64,000 nucleotides of DNA from Methyloligella sp. GL2 (GCF_013341275.1 NZ_CP054476.1:1873501-1937500); one strand, 5' to 3'; numbered from the stretch's first letter, positions 34,955-45,016 are shown. The notes: generated from the sequence alone by a model not told the origin. Translations and numbers: made by a program.

Positions 34955-36007
34955 TCAGGCCGCATTGACCTCGCGGAAGCGGTTCCACAGGGCGAACGGC
35001 GCGCCGGAGAGATAGAGCGCGGTATAGGTCAGGGATTGGTAGTCGCCATTGAGCGAGACCCGCGGCAGTGCGGTCAGATGCTCGCGATGGGCCGGGAAGA
35101 TCATGCCCTTTCGCGTGGTGACGGCGGTCTTGAAGCCGCACTCCTTGGCCAGCCAGAAATCGCGCGGGCCGGCGCTCAGCTCGTCGCCGTAAGGATAGGC
35201 GAAATGCTCCGGCCTTGTGCCGAGCTCGGCCTCGATGCGGTCGGCCCCGCCGATCATCTCTTCCTTGGCATTGGCGGCGGAGAGCTTGGCGACGGCGTAA
35301 TGGCCTTTGGTGTGGCCGCCGATGGTGACCAGCGGATCGGCGGCGAGCTCCCGCAGCTCGTCCCAATTCATGATCAGCTCGCGGCACCGCGCCATCATGT
35401 CGATGCCGTGGCGTTCGGCCAGGACGCGGACGACCTGGCGCTGCAGCACCTCGTCGATCGAGCGAAGCCACCAATAGATCTGATCGAAGCTCTTCTTCTT
35501 CTCCGCGATGGTCGCCGTGGGAAGCTGCCAGAGCGCACCGTCGCGGCAGAGCTCGATTCTGTCCGCCTGGCGGACCACCTCCTCCAGCGCGAGCCACCAA
35601 AGCTCGCCGCGGCCGTCGGCGTAATCGCTCGGCACGTAGATGGTCATCGGGATGTTCCGCTTCTTGAACAGCGGATAGGCGTATTCGGCGTTGTCCTTAT
35701 AGCCGTCGTCGAAGGTGAAGCTGACGAAGCGGCGTTCATCGCCCTGTTTCAGCCGGCGTACGGCCTCGTCGAGGGTGACGACATCGAGCCCCGCCTCTTC
35801 CACCTGGTTGAGCACGGCTTCCAGGAAGTCCGGCGAAATCTCCAGGATGCGGTTGGGCGCGAACTCTTCGGGCTGCTCGGGGTGCACGCGGTGCAGCATG
35901 TAGATGAGACCGCTACCTTGGGTGTAGGGGGCGAGGAGCTTGGTGGCGCCGGAATGATACAGGCCCGACATGGCGGCCTTGAAGACGGCGGTCTTTACCT
36001 TACTCAC
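34955..36007 (-). CDS. Polysaccharide deacetylase (NodB-homology) family protein
   Basis: A 350-residue carbohydrate esterase 4-like protein. The metal/catalytic motif TFDDGYKDN supplies the aspartates, and GGHTKGHYAV carries the two histidines of the second motif. ERHFAYPYGDE-like sequence (EHFAYPYGDELS) forms the third motif. An insertion of about 90 residues (ELWWLALEEV to ELIMNWDELR) separates motif 1 from motif 2. No classical signal peptide is seen. The start was set at the GTG at 36007, with GGGGAGA upstream. Location beside the exopolysaccharide genes suggests N- or O-deacetylation of that polymer. Confidence 0.88.
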   Translation of the reverse strand: MSKVKTAVFKAAMSGLYHSGATKLLAPYTQGSGLIYMLHRVHPEQPEEFAPNRILEISPDFLEAVLNQVEEAGLDVVTLDEAVRRLKQGDERRFVSFTFDDGYKDNAEYAYPLFKKRNIPMTIYVPSDYADGRGELWWLALEEVVRQADRIELCRDGALWQLPTATIAEKKKSFDQIYWWLRSIDEVLQRQVVRVLAERHGIDMMARCRELIMNWDELRELAADPLVTIGGHTKGHYAVAKLSAANAKEEMIGGADRIEAELGTRPEHFAYPYGDELSAGPRDFWLAKECGFKTAVTTRKGMIFPAHREHLTALPRVSLNGDYQSLTYTALYLSGAPFALWNRFREVNAA

Positions 36008-36155
36008 AACAATTCTCCCCGCGCCATCAACCATTAATGCTTCTATGCCATCTACGCTTGGCAAGCCGGCCCAACATGCATTGCGGTTTCTTTCGAAAGC
36101 ATTGCTAGGTGCGGATTTTGCTTAAAAAACGGTTGGGGGTTCTCGGGTCGAAAAG

Positions 36156-37403
36156 ATGGGTCATTTTATGACATCTACAGTGTTGCAGCGTACCAGTCCG
36201 GAACGTCTTGAGCCGCTATTTGGGACAACCGAGCCGTTTCAGGTCGAGACCGGGATGGGGCCGATAACCTTATACGTGACGGACGAGATCGAGCCGCTCG
36301 AAACGGTCTGGGAGGCGCTTCAGAGCGTCTCGCCCTGCAGCCCCAGCCAGACCTTTAATTATGCCCGGGCCTGGCAGCGGCACGTGCTCCAGCCGGAGGG
36401 ACGCCGCGCCATCATTGCTATCGGTTACGACGCCGACCGGGCGCTGTTTCTGTGGCCGTTCGAGCTGCGGCGGAAATTCGGTCAGACCGTGCTGGTCTGG
36501 CTCGGCCAGGATCACGCCAATTACAATATGGGCCTGTTCACGCCCGGCGTGCCGGCGCAGCTCAAGGGCCCCGATATCGCGCGGCTGCTTAACCATATCG
36601 GCGCCTGGGCCGGCGCTAGCGCGGCGCTGCTGGAAGCCCAGCCTTTCGAGTGGGGCACGTTCCGCAATCCCGTTGCCGAGCTGAAGCATCAGCCGCATCC
36701 GAGTGAGGGCTATGCGGTGAAGCTCGGCGATTTCGAAGAGCTCTACCACGCGAAGTTCAAGAAGGCGTCGCGCCGCAAATATACAACGCGCGAACGTAAG
36801 CTTGGCGAGGAAGGCGAGCTGGTCATCGGTTGGGCTTCGAGCGATGCGGAGCGCAAACACGTGCTGGAGACCTTCTTCGCCCAGCGCGAGACCCAGTTCG
36901 CCGCCATGGGGGTGGAAGACCCCTTCACCCCGCCGATCCGGGATTTCTTCCGCGAGCTGGCCTTTCTTCCCGACGACGATCCGGCGCGGTTGCGTTTGGG
37001 TTATATCCGCGTCGGCGACTTCATTGCCGCCACGTTCAGCGGTTCGGTCTGCCAGGACACACTGGCGGTCTGCATGTCCTCGCTCGGCGAAGGCGACATG
37101 CAGCGCTATTCGCCCGGCCTTGTGTTGCTGCGGCGGCAGATCGAGTGGGCCTGCAACGAAGGACTGGCCTATTACGATATCGGCGTCGGCGGCGCGCGCC
37201 ATAAGGAACGCTGGTCCGACGTCGTCCGCGAGCTGTTCGACAGCTATCAGGCCTTCACGCCCCAAGGGTATCTGCTGACCCTGCCCCTGACCGGCTTCAT
37301 CTGGGCCAAGCGCCGGGTGAAGCAGAACAAATATCTGTGGCCGCTGGCCAAGAAGGTGCGCAGAGCGCTGTTCGGCAAGCAGCAGGTCGAGGACGAGGAC
37401 TAG
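36156..37403 (+). CDS. GNAT/FemAB-like acyltransferase (BcsL/CelD group)
   Basis: A 415-residue protein with the Acetyltransf_6 type of GNAT fold in its second half (about 190-380). Visible: FKKASRRKYTTRERKLGEEG, FFAQRETQFAAMGVEDPF, GDFIAATFSGSVCQDTLAVC, and YSPGLVLLRRQIEWACNEGLAYYDIGVGG, the typical CelD-type C-terminal motif. Such proteins are frequent in exopolysaccharide and cellulose loci and may acylate the glycan. The frame opens at the ATG at 36156; an ATG at 36168 is an alternative. The 3' end converges on the Wzc-like gene with 21 bp between. Confidence 0.85.
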   Translation: MGHFMTSTVLQRTSPERLEPLFGTTEPFQVETGMGPITLYVTDEIEPLETVWEALQSVSPCSPSQTFNYARAWQRHVLQPEGRRAIIAIGYDADRALFLWPFELRRKFGQTVLVWLGQDHANYNMGLFTPGVPAQLKGPDIARLLNHIGAWAGASAALLEAQPFEWGTFRNPVAELKHQPHPSEGYAVKLGDFEELYHAKFKKASRRKYTTRERKLGEEGELVIGWASSDAERKHVLETFFAQRETQFAAMGVEDPFTPPIRDFFRELAFLPDDDPARLRLGYIRVGDFIAATFSGSVCQDTLAVCMSSLGEGDMQRYSPGLVLLRRQIEWACNEGLAYYDIGVGGARHKERWSDVVRELFDSYQAFTPQGYLLTLPLTGFIWAKRRVKQNKYLWPLAKKVRRALFGKQQVEDED

Positions 37404-37424
37404 GTCCCCTTCCCCGAAACGACT

Positions 37425-39788
37425 CTAAGTGGCGGCGACACGGCCGAACGGATGCCGCGCGCCCGCTTTGACGGTCTGGGCGCGCCGTTCGTAGATCAGC
37501 ACCGGGCAATCGAAGCTGGCAAAATCGGCCAGGGCTTCGTCGGCCATGCTCTTGGCGGTGTCGGGAGCGAACAGCGCCACCATGGCCGAGAGCATGCCTT
37601 CCAGCGCCGGCTGGAACGTAACCGCCTGTGGCCGGTCGGCATGGATCACCACGCAGTCATAGACATGGCTCAGGGCATCGAAGATGCGCAGGAAACTGGC
37701 CTGGGCATTCTCCGGCGTCACCTCCGGATCGCCGGCCGGGATGACCTGCAGCTCCGATTCCTGATCGACCTGGATGACGTCCTCGAAGGCCGCCTCGCCC
37801 GCGGCCAGCTCGCGATAGCCGGGGATGCGTTCTAATCCGAGAAAATCGGAGACGGTGACCTGTCCTTGCGCGATATCGAGCAGCACGACGCGCTCTTCCT
37901 CGGCGCGTTTGCGGGCGATCTGGATCGCCTCGGGCAACGCGTTCATGGCAGTGGCCGGCACGATCAGAATGGAGCGCGGGCTTACGCCTGCGAGCTTCGC
38001 ATCGAGCTGTTCCGACACGGCGTCGACGGAATGAACAACGGCGCCCTTCTCGCCCACCGTCTTACGCTCGCCGCTTGTATCGCCGGCGTGCTCGCCTTGC
38101 CGACGCTTGCGGAGATAAAGATCGAGCGCCGAAGGCGTTCCCATAGCCGCTTTGGCTGCGCTCTCGGCGCTCAGCTTGCCATTAGGCTGTGCGGCGGTGG
38201 CGGTAGTTTGGCCCTGGCGGATGCGGGAGGCCAGACTGTCGCTTTGCGGGCTTTCGTCGGTCTGTTTCCGGCGGGCAGCAGCCGGAACCGGAGGGCGGCT
38301 TCCTTGCCCGAAGAGCGATGGGGCACTTGCCGCAGCAGGCTCGGTGGCCGCTTCCATCGCCGGCTCCACCGGTACGGGATACGCGGATCTGCGCCCGGAT
38401 GCATTCGGTGTGGCACGGATCAGCTCGCGGGCCACGATAAAGGCGAGCATCAGCAAGCCGACGGCCACGGTGACCAAGAGGGTGATCGGAAGCTTCTTCG
38501 GGAAAGACGGCTTCAGCGGCGGATAGGCTTTGGAAATGATGGACGCGTTGCTCGGCACTGCCCCGATATCGTGGCGAGCGCTCGCATCGCTATAGCGGGC
38601 CAGATAGGATTCCAGCAGATCGCGTTTGGATTTTGCGTCGCGTTCCAGGGCGCGCAGCTTGATCTCGGCGGCGCTCTCGCCCGAGGCCTCGGTCTTCGCC
38701 TGGCCCAAGCTTGCCGATAGCGAGTTCACACGGACGCCGGCGACTTGCGCCTCGCTCTCCAGCCCTTTGACGATCTTCCTGGCTTCGTCGCGAATCTGAC
38801 GGCGCACGTCGGCGAGCTCGGAATTGAGCTGCTCGATGCGCGGATGGGAGGGCAGCAAGGTGGCGGAGAGCTCTGCGAGCTGGCGCTGCACCTGGACGCG
38901 CTGCTCGATCAGGCGCGAGATCAGCGGAGATTTCAGCACTTCGGGGGTGGCGTCGATATCGCCGTTGTCCTGGAGCATCTGGCGGATCAGCCGGGCGCGG
39001 GCTTCGGCTTCGGATTTCTGCGCCTTGGCCATGATCAGCTGGCTATTCAGCTCCGAAAGCTGCTGCGCGCTGAGATCCACATTGTTGCTGCCGGCATAGA
39101 TGCCTTCCTTGGCGCGGAAGTTCTCCACGGCGGCTTCCGACTCGGCGACCTCGGTGCGCAAGGAGTCGATCTGCTTCTGCAGCCAGGCGGTGGCGTCCTT
39201 GGTCTGCTCCAGCTGAGCGTCGCGCTGCCAATTAATATAGGCCTCGGCCAAGGCGTTGGCGGCATCGGCGGCGAGCTGCGGATCGCCGGAAGTGTAATTG
39301 ATGGCGATGACGCTCGATTTCTCACGCTGATAGACGATCAGGTGACTCATAAAGGCGTCGGCGGCCTTCTCGGCTTCCGACTTCTTATCGGTGCCGGTGA
39401 GCCCGATCTGTTTGAGAATCATGCCGATCAGCCCGACGCCGGAATCCTTGGCGAAGGTCGGATTGTTGATCAGGTCGAGCTTGCGTACGACTTGAAGCGC
39501 GAGATCGCGGGAGGTCAGCACTTGGACCTGGCTCTGAATGGCCTGTTCGTCCAAGCTTCGAACCGGCGCCGTGGAGCCTGCCGGCTGCCGATAGACCGAT
39601 TGCTCATTCTCGATGAGGATGCGGGTTTCGGCCGTGTATTGCGGCCGCATCATCGAGAGGCTGACGAAGGTCAGGAAGCCTACGGCAAGCGAAATGCCGA
39701 CGATCCAGCCTTTGGCGCGCCAGATGGCGCGGCCCAAGGTGACCAGATCGATGTCGTCGGTCACGGGTTGATTTTGCTCAGGCGGCAT
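37425..39788 (-). CDS. Wzc/GumC-type polysaccharide co-polymerase with degenerate kinase domain
   Basis: A 787-residue inner-membrane protein that should control chain length and export with the Wza-type protein. Layout: TM1 (about 27-47), Wzz domain, long coiled coils (about 180-400), SFPKKLPITLLVTVAVGLL as the Pro-rich motif and TM2 (about 434-453), a low-complexity Ala/Pro/Ser linker (about 460-600), then a BY-kinase-like domain (about 605-770). That domain keeps VVLLDIAQG (Walker A' position) and DCVVIHADRP, but the P-loop is replaced by ILIVPATAMNALPEAIQ, without GxxxxGK. No C-terminal tyrosine cluster exists; only Tyr766 lies there. Kinase activity is therefore unlikely. It diverges from the wza-like gene. 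Confidence 0.9.
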   Translation of the reverse strand: MPPEQNQPVTDDIDLVTLGRAIWRAKGWIVGISLAVGFLTFVSLSMMRPQYTAETRILIENEQSVYRQPAGSTAPVRSLDEQAIQSQVQVLTSRDLALQVVRKLDLINNPTFAKDSGVGLIGMILKQIGLTGTDKKSEAEKAADAFMSHLIVYQREKSSVIAINYTSGDPQLAADAANALAEAYINWQRDAQLEQTKDATAWLQKQIDSLRTEVAESEAAVENFRAKEGIYAGSNNVDLSAQQLSELNSQLIMAKAQKSEAEARARLIRQMLQDNGDIDATPEVLKSPLISRLIEQRVQVQRQLAELSATLLPSHPRIEQLNSELADVRRQIRDEARKIVKGLESEAQVAGVRVNSLSASLGQAKTEASGESAAEIKLRALERDAKSKRDLLESYLARYSDASARHDIGAVPSNASIISKAYPPLKPSFPKKLPITLLVTVAVGLLMLAFIVARELIRATPNASGRRSAYPVPVEPAMEAATEPAAASAPSLFGQGSRPPVPAAARRKQTDESPQSDSLASRIRQGQTTATAAQPNGKLSAESAAKAAMGTPSALDLYLRKRRQGEHAGDTSGERKTVGEKGAVVHSVDAVSEQLDAKLAGVSPRSILIVPATAMNALPEAIQIARKRAEEERVVLLDIAQGQVTVSDFLGLERIPGYRELAAGEAAFEDVIQVDQESELQVIPAGDPEVTPENAQASFLRIFDALSHVYDCVVIHADRPQAVTFQPALEGMLSAMVALFAPDTAKSMADEALADFASFDCPVLIYERRAQTVKAGARHPFGRVAAT

Positions 39789-39917
39789 AGACTCAGAAAC
39801 TCCCTGGAAATCCTGGCGACATTACACCCGAGCTCAGTAACCAAATGCTTAAGTGGTGGCCGGCTTCAGGACGGCTGGTGAGTATTCGTTAACTATAGAG
39901 GCTCTAAATCGAGTCCT

Positions 39918-40589
39918 ATGGAATCGCACCTCACCAAAGGATTCGGCTGGGTCCGTATGTTGTTGATCGGACTCGCTGTTTGCACCGCCCTCGGCGGTTG
40001 TAAGATGAATGGCCCCCGGCTGAACGTGCCGGGCGCGTCGTTCTTGAACACCCCCTCGCCTCTGCCTCCGCCCGGCATGGGATTGAGGCCGGCCCGGAAC
40101 ACCGTTCCCGGCGCGCCTGTGGTGCAGAATGCGACGTATACGCTGGATGCGGGCGACCAGGTGCGTGTCGTCGTGTTTGGACAGGAGAATCTCTCCAATG
40201 TCTATGCGGTCGATACCAGCGGCTATATCTCGATGCCGCTGATCGGCCAGGTGCATGCCCGCGGGCTGACCACACGGCAGCTTTCCTCGGTAATTACCCA
40301 GCGGCTCGGCTCCCGATACATCAAGAATCCGAAGGTTAGCGCCGAGGTACAGACCTATCGTCCGTTCTTCATACTCGGCGAGGTGCGCACGCCCGGGCAA
40401 TATGCTTACGTCAACGGTATGACGGTGGAGACGGCGGTGGCGATCGCGCAAGGCTATACGGAGCGGGCCAACGAGCGGAAGTTCCGCCTGAGCCGGAAAT
40501 TCGGCGGGGTGCAGAGCACGGTCATGGTTCCGCCCGATTATCCGGTGAAGCCGGGCGACACGATCTATGTGCTTGAGCGCTTCTTCTAA
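39918..40589 (+). CDS. Polysaccharide export lipoprotein (Wza-like)
   Basis: A 223-residue outer-membrane lipoprotein that should form the export channel. It has a signal sequence with lipobox ALGGC (Cys28), a Pro/Gly-rich linker, the Poly_export domain (YTLDAGDQVRVVVFGQENLS to KVSAEVQTYRP) and one SLBB-like segment (RPFFILGEVRTPGQYAYVNG MTVETAVAIAQGY region). E. coli Wza is longer and has extra SLBB repeats and a C-terminal helix; this is the short alphaproteobacterial form. It is followed by the GT4 gene after 45 bp. Confidence 0.92.
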   Translation: MESHLTKGFGWVRMLLIGLAVCTALGGCKMNGPRLNVPGASFLNTPSPLPPPGMGLRPARNTVPGAPVVQNATYTLDAGDQVRVVVFGQENLSNVYAVDTSGYISMPLIGQVHARGLTTRQLSSVITQRLGSRYIKNPKVSAEVQTYRPFFILGEVRTPGQYAYVNGMTVETAVAIAQGYTERANERKFRLSRKFGGVQSTVMVPPDYPVKPGDTIYVLERFF

Positions 40590-40634
40590 GCCAAGCTTCG
40601 AGAATCAAGTCTACAAACTGAAGTCGAGGGTCCA

Positions 40635-41792
40635 GTGACTGAGGCTGTCCGTGTCCTTCATTGCCTCCGTGCCCCGGTCGGCGGGCTGTTCCGCCACGTG
40701 CACGATCTGGCGAAGACGCAAGCCGAGCTGGGACTGGATGTCGGCATCGTTTGCGATTCGCGCACCGGCGGCGAACGGGCCGAGACCATGCTGCGCGAGT
40801 TGTCGGATGTCTGCCGCCTCGGGATTACGCGCTTTTCCATGGCGCGCCAGCCGGGGATCGGCGATTGGCTGGCGACCCGCAAGGTCGCCAAGATCGCGGC
40901 CGAAACGGGCGCGCATATTTTGCATGGCCACGGCGCCAAGGGCGGCGCCTATGCCCGGCTCGCCGGACGCCGTTTGCGGCGTAAGCGGCCGTTTCCGCTG
41001 GTGATCTACACGCCCCATGGCGGCAGCCTGCACTATTCTCCGAAGAATCCGATCGGGCGGATCTATATCGCCGCGGAGCGCTGGCTGGCGCGGATGACCG
41101 ACGCGATGATCTTCGAAAGCGAGTTCGCCGCGCGGACCTATGAAGAGATGATCTGTGTGCCGCCCTGCCCGGCCCGCATCGTCCATAACGGACTCTATCC
41201 GTATGAGTTCTACGAGGTGGAGGTGGTCGACGATGCGGCGGATTTCCTGTTCGTCGGCGAGCTGCGCGAGCTGAAAGGCGTCGATGTTTTCCTCAAGGCG
41301 CTGGCCAAGCTGCAGCAGGATCGGCCGCGGGCGGAGCGTGATGCGCGCGCGGTGATCGTCGGCGTCGGCGCCGATGCCGCCAAATTCCACCGGCTAGCCA
41401 ACCGGCTGGGCTTGCGCAAGCGTGCGATCTTCGCCGGGCCGCAGCCGGTGGGCATCGGATTTGCTCGCAGCCGCTGCCTTGTGGTGCCCTCGCGGGCCGA
41501 ATCCCTTCCCTATGTGGTGCTGGAGGCGGTCGGGGCGCGCATGCCGCTGATCGCCACCGATGTCGGCGGGATTCCGGAGATCACGGCCGGCGTTCCCATG
41601 CCTCTGGTTCCACCCGGAGACGTCGATGCGCTGGCGGTGCAGATGGACAGCTTCCTCGTCGATCCGCATGCCTTTGCCGAGCGCGCCGCGGCCCTGCAAG
41701 GGGTCGCCAGGCAGCGTTTTACCGTGCAGGAGATGACCGAACGCATCACCGGTCTCTATTTCACCTTGCTGGAAACCGAACCGGACGCCTGA
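40635..41792 (+). CDS. GT4-family glycosyltransferase
   Basis: A 385-residue retaining glycosyltransferase of GT-B fold. Visible: VLHCLRAPVGGLFRHVHDLA as the acceptor-side Gly-rich loop, the HGHGAKGGAYARLA segment, DFLFVGELRELKGVDVFLKAL, and the donor-binding PSRAESLPYVVLEAVGARMP (E-x7-E) followed by ATDVGGIPE. No membrane segment is seen, so it acts on the cytoplasmic face. The start is the GTG at 40635. It probably adds a sugar to the lipid-linked repeat unit begun by the downstream phosphotransferase. Confidence 0.92.
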   Translation: MTEAVRVLHCLRAPVGGLFRHVHDLAKTQAELGLDVGIVCDSRTGGERAETMLRELSDVCRLGITRFSMARQPGIGDWLATRKVAKIAAETGAHILHGHGAKGGAYARLAGRRLRRKRPFPLVIYTPHGGSLHYSPKNPIGRIYIAAERWLARMTDAMIFESEFAARTYEEMICVPPCPARIVHNGLYPYEFYEVEVVDDAADFLFVGELRELKGVDVFLKALAKLQQDRPRAERDARAVIVGVGADAAKFHRLANRLGLRKRAIFAGPQPVGIGFARSRCLVVPSRAESLPYVVLEAVGARMPLIATDVGGIPEITAGVPMPLVPPGDVDALAVQMDSFLVDPHAFAERAAALQGVARQRFTVQEMTERITGLYFTLLETEPDA

Positions 41793-42037
41793 ATTAAGGC
41801 AAATCCTTTTTAACCAAGCTTGCAGGCAGAGCTTTTGCTTTGCCGCGTCTTCACTCATCCCAAAACCTTCTATGCCAAGACTGGCACCGTCTGGGAGCGG
41901 CCGCCGGACTGTGCTTGCTCGGCCTCGCGCCTGCCGCCCCGGAAGACAACGAACAACGATCCTCAAGGCCGTCCGCGGTCAAGGGGGCGCAAATTCGGTC
42001 TGGGTGGAATGCCAGGAAGCGGACGGTGGGTCGTCGG

Positions 42038-43594
42038 ATGAGCATCATGGAACGCAGTGGGGAGTTCCCTAAGAACAAGAAGGCGTCTTCGGACCGCCGC
42101 CGCAAGAGCGGCCAGCCGCCGTTCAAGGAACGCCGCAAGGTGCCGCGGCCGCCCTTGGCGGAGATTCGCCGCGGCGCCAATCTGGATCTGCTGCCGGCGC
42201 CGGTGCTGACCGGCATCGTCCGTCTTATGGAATTTCTGCTGATTTCCGGGATCGGCTTCCTGATCTATTTCCTGCATGTGGAGTGGGAGGGACGGACCAC
42301 GCATCTGGTCTATCTCGGCACGGTGCTGGCCACTGGCGCTCTCTTCACGGGCGTGGTGCAAAGCTTCGGGCTGTACCGGGTGCAGGCATTCCGCGATTTC
42401 GCGGTGAGCTATGCCAGGCTTGCCGTGGCCTGGAGCCTGGTTCTCGCCGGGCTGATGGCCTTGGCCTTCTTCGCCAAGGTCGGGGCCGAGTTCTCACGGC
42501 TATGGCTCGGGACTTGGTATTTCTCGGTGCTGGGCGCCCTGCTCGCCGAGCGCGCCACGCTCACGGTGCTCATGCGGCGCTGGGCGCGCGAGGGCCGGCT
42601 CTATCGCCGTGCCGTCATCGTCGGCGGTGGTGCGGAGGCCGAGGATATGATCAAGTCGCTGGAGGCCTCGCCGAATACCGATATCCGCATTGCCGGGATT
42701 TTCGACGATCGCGGCAACGACCGGGTTTCGCCGGTGGTGGCCGGCTATCCGAAGCTCGGCAAGATCGCCGATCTGGTGGAGTTTGCCCGCAATTCGCGCG
42801 TCGATCTCTTGATCATCTCGCTGCCGATGCGGGCGGAGAAGCGCGTGCTGGAGATCCTCAAGACGTTGTGGGTTCTGCCGGTCGATATTCGGCTTTCGGC
42901 CAACAACAACGCGCTGCGTTTCCGGCCGCATACCTATTCCTATATCGGCAATGTCCCGTTCATCGATATCGCCGACAAGCCCATCGCCAATTGGGACTTC
43001 GTCAGCAAATGGCTGTTCGACAAGATCGTGGCCGGGCTCGCGACGATCGTGCTGGCGCCGCTGATGGCGCTGATCGCAATTGCCATCAAAGTAGACAGCA
43101 AAGGGCCGGTGCTGTTCCGCCAGACCCGCCAGGGCTTCAATAACGAGCCGATCAATATCTACAAATTCCGCTCCATGTATCAGGAGAAGACGGATGCGGA
43201 AGCCGACAAGCTGGTGACCAAGGACGACCCCCGCGTAACGCGGGTCGGGCGGATCTTGCGCAAGACCAGCCTGGATGAGCTGCCGCAGCTCTTCAACGTC
43301 TTGAAGGGCGAGCTCTCTTTGGTCGGGCCGCGGCCGCATGCGCCCAAGGCCAAGGCGAAGGACCGGCTCTATGCCGATGTGGTGGATGGGTATTTCGCCC
43401 GCCACCGGGTAAAGCCCGGGGTGACCGGCTGGGCGCAGATCAATGGCTGGCGCGGCGAGACCGACACCGAGGAGAAGATCCGCCGGCGCGTCGAATACGA
43501 TCTCTACTACATCGAGAATTGGTCGGTGATGCTGGACCTCTACATCCTGCTGATGACGCCCTTCGCTCTGCTCAAAACGGAGAACGCGTATTGA
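42038..43594 (+). CDS. Undecaprenyl-phosphate glycosyl-1-phosphate transferase (WcaJ/ExoY type)
   Basis: A 518-residue polyprenyl-phosphate sugar-1-phosphate transferase that starts repeat-unit synthesis. A basic N-terminus is followed by about four TM segments (about 60-190), a CoA_binding_3 Rossmann-like domain ([20 protein letters not shown]), and the C-terminal catalytic bacterial sugar-transferase domain ([55 protein letters not shown] in part, [15 protein letters not shown]). The start was set at the ATG at 42038 ([10 protein letters not shown]); the frame is open to 41840 but without conserved sequence. Its stop overlaps the TTG start of the next gene. Confidence 0.93.
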   Translation: MSIMERSGEFPKNKKASSDRRRKSGQPPFKERRKVPRPPLAEIRRGANLDLLPAPVLTGIVRLMEFLLISGIGFLIYFLHVEWEGRTTHLVYLGTVLATGALFTGVVQSFGLYRVQAFRDFAVSYARLAVAWSLVLAGLMALAFFAKVGAEFSRLWLGTWYFSVLGALLAERATLTVLMRRWAREGRLYRRAVIVGGGAEAEDMIKSLEASPNTDIRIAGIFDDRGNDRVSPVVAGYPKLGKIADLVEFARNSRVDLLIISLPMRAEKRVLEILKTLWVLPVDIRLSANNNALRFRPHTYSYIGNVPFIDIADKPIANWDFVSKWLFDKIVAGLATIVLAPLMALIAIAIKVDSKGPVLFRQTRQGFNNEPINIYKFRSMYQEKTDAEADKLVTKDDPRVTRVGRILRKTSLDELPQLFNVLKGELSLVGPRPHAPKAKAKDRLYADVVDGYFARHRVKPGVTGWAQINGWRGETDTEEKIRRRVEYDLYYIENWSVMLDLYILLMTPFALLKTENAY

Positions 43595-44862
43595 GTGCCG
43601 TCGCCGACCAGTTTGGCGTTGCGCGCCCGCCCTATGGCGGCAGTGCCGGGGGTGTGTTGAGTCCCGGCCTGATGCGCCTGGTGCTCGCCTATGTCTGGAT
43701 TTCGGTGGCGAGCATCTCGGTGGTGCTCGCCGATCCGGCGCCGCCGGATATCCTGATCATGGGCTTGGCGCTGCTGCTGCCGGTGGTCGGGCTGGTGCGC
43801 TATACGCCGGGCCTGGCGCTCTACATGATGATCTGGTGCCTGATCATCGTCGGCGGGCTGATCGCCACCACTCAGGCCGGCATTTTCGATGTGCCGGTCA
43901 AGCATACGGTAATCACACTTTATCTTGCATTCACCTCGGTGGTGCTGGCCGGATTTATCTCATCCGATCCGCCCCGCTACATCCGGCTGATCATGTCGGC
44001 CTATCTATTTGCGGCGGTAATTGCGGCGATCGCCGGCATCATGGGCTATTTCGGCGTGGCGGGGACATATGACCTGTTCACCGAGTATGGCCGCGCCAAG
44101 GGCACCTTCCAGGATCCCAATGTGTTCGGCGCGTTTCTGGTGCCGGCGATCCTGTATTGCTTCAACACGGTGCTGCGCAGCAAGGCGCCGAAGGCGCTGC
44201 TGACCATCGGCATCGCCGCCATCTTGATCCTTGGCTGTCTGCTTAGCCTCTCGCGCGGCTCTTGGATCAACCTGATCGTCTCGATGGCGATCTTCAGCTA
44301 TCTGACCTTCATCACCGCGCAGCAGAACCGCCGCCGGGTGCAGCTGCTGTTCTATCTGCTGCTTGGGATCCTGTTTGCCGTCGGACTCGTCGTCGCGGTG
44401 TTGAGCGTTCCGAGCTTTGCCGATCTGTTCGGCCAGCGCTTCGCCTTCGAGCAATCCTACGATGCCGGGCCGGAGGGCCGCTTCGGCGGGCAGTTGCGGG
44501 CGATCGGTGTCATTCTCGATCATCCGCTGGGGTATGGCGCGCTGGAGTTCGCCCGAATTTACAAGAAGGGCGATGTGCACCAGGTCTATCTCAGCATGTT
44601 CCTCAATACCGGATGGCTCGGTGGCGTCCTGTTTATCGGGCTGGTGCTCGGAACCGTGTTCTTAGGTATCCGGCGCGTGCTCGGCGGCGGAAATGCCGAC
44701 GGTCTGGGCGCCGTGGTGGTGGCCGGATTCACCGGCGCCGTGCTGGAAGGCGTGGTGATCGATATCGACCACTGGCGCCATCTCTTCCTGCTGATGGCGA
44801 TCGTTTGGGGGATGGCGCTCGCCAGCCCGCCGGGCGCGAGCGCGGCGATGCGGCGAGATTAG
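43591..44862 (+). CDS. O-antigen ligase / polysaccharide polymerase family protein
   Basis: A 423-residue polytopic membrane protein with about ten TM segments and the Wzy_C-type loop: GRAKGTFQDPNVFGAFLVPA, LSLSRGSWINLIVS, then the periplasmic loop with GRFGGQLRAIGVILDHPLGYGALEF region and HQVYLSMFLNTGWLGGVLF. This suits a polymerase or ligase of the lipid-linked repeat unit. The start is the TTG at 43591, overlapping the previous stop in TTGA, with GGAG upstream. It ends the run wza-GT4-transferase-polymerase. Confidence 0.9.
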   Translation: MSAVADQFGVARPPYGGSAGGVLSPGLMRLVLAYVWISVASISVVLADPAPPDILIMGLALLLPVVGLVRYTPGLALYMMIWCLIIVGGLIATTQAGIFDVPVKHTVITLYLAFTSVVLAGFISSDPPRYIRLIMSAYLFAAVIAAIAGIMGYFGVAGTYDLFTEYGRAKGTFQDPNVFGAFLVPAILYCFNTVLRSKAPKALLTIGIAAILILGCLLSLSRGSWINLIVSMAIFSYLTFITAQQNRRRVQLLFYLLLGILFAVGLVVAVLSVPSFADLFGQRFAFEQSYDAGPEGRFGGQLRAIGVILDHPLGYGALEFARIYKKGDVHQVYLSMFLNTGWLGGVLFIGLVLGTVFLGIRRVLGGGNADGLGAVVVAGFTGAVLEGVVIDIDHWRHLFLLMAIVWGMALASPPGASAAMRRD

Positions 44863-44938
44863 CGGGCCTCTGTCCGGAAGCGGCACACGCTTTTTCAGAA
44901 GACAATGCTTCAGAAGGCAGGGCTTCAAAAGGCAAGGC

Positions 44939-45016
44939 TGGTCGGAGCGGCGAGATTTGAACTCGCGACCCCCGGTCCCCCAGACCGGTGCGCTAACCGG
45001 GCTGCGCCACGCTCCG
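44939..45016 (-). tRNA. tRNA-Pro (GGG)
   Basis: A 78-nt cloverleaf on the minus strand. CGGAGCG pairs with CGCTCCG. The anticodon stem-loop CCGGT-CTGGGGG-ACCGG gives GGG. The T-arm is GCGAGTTCAAATCTCGC, and A73 and CCA are encoded. Confidence 0.97.
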
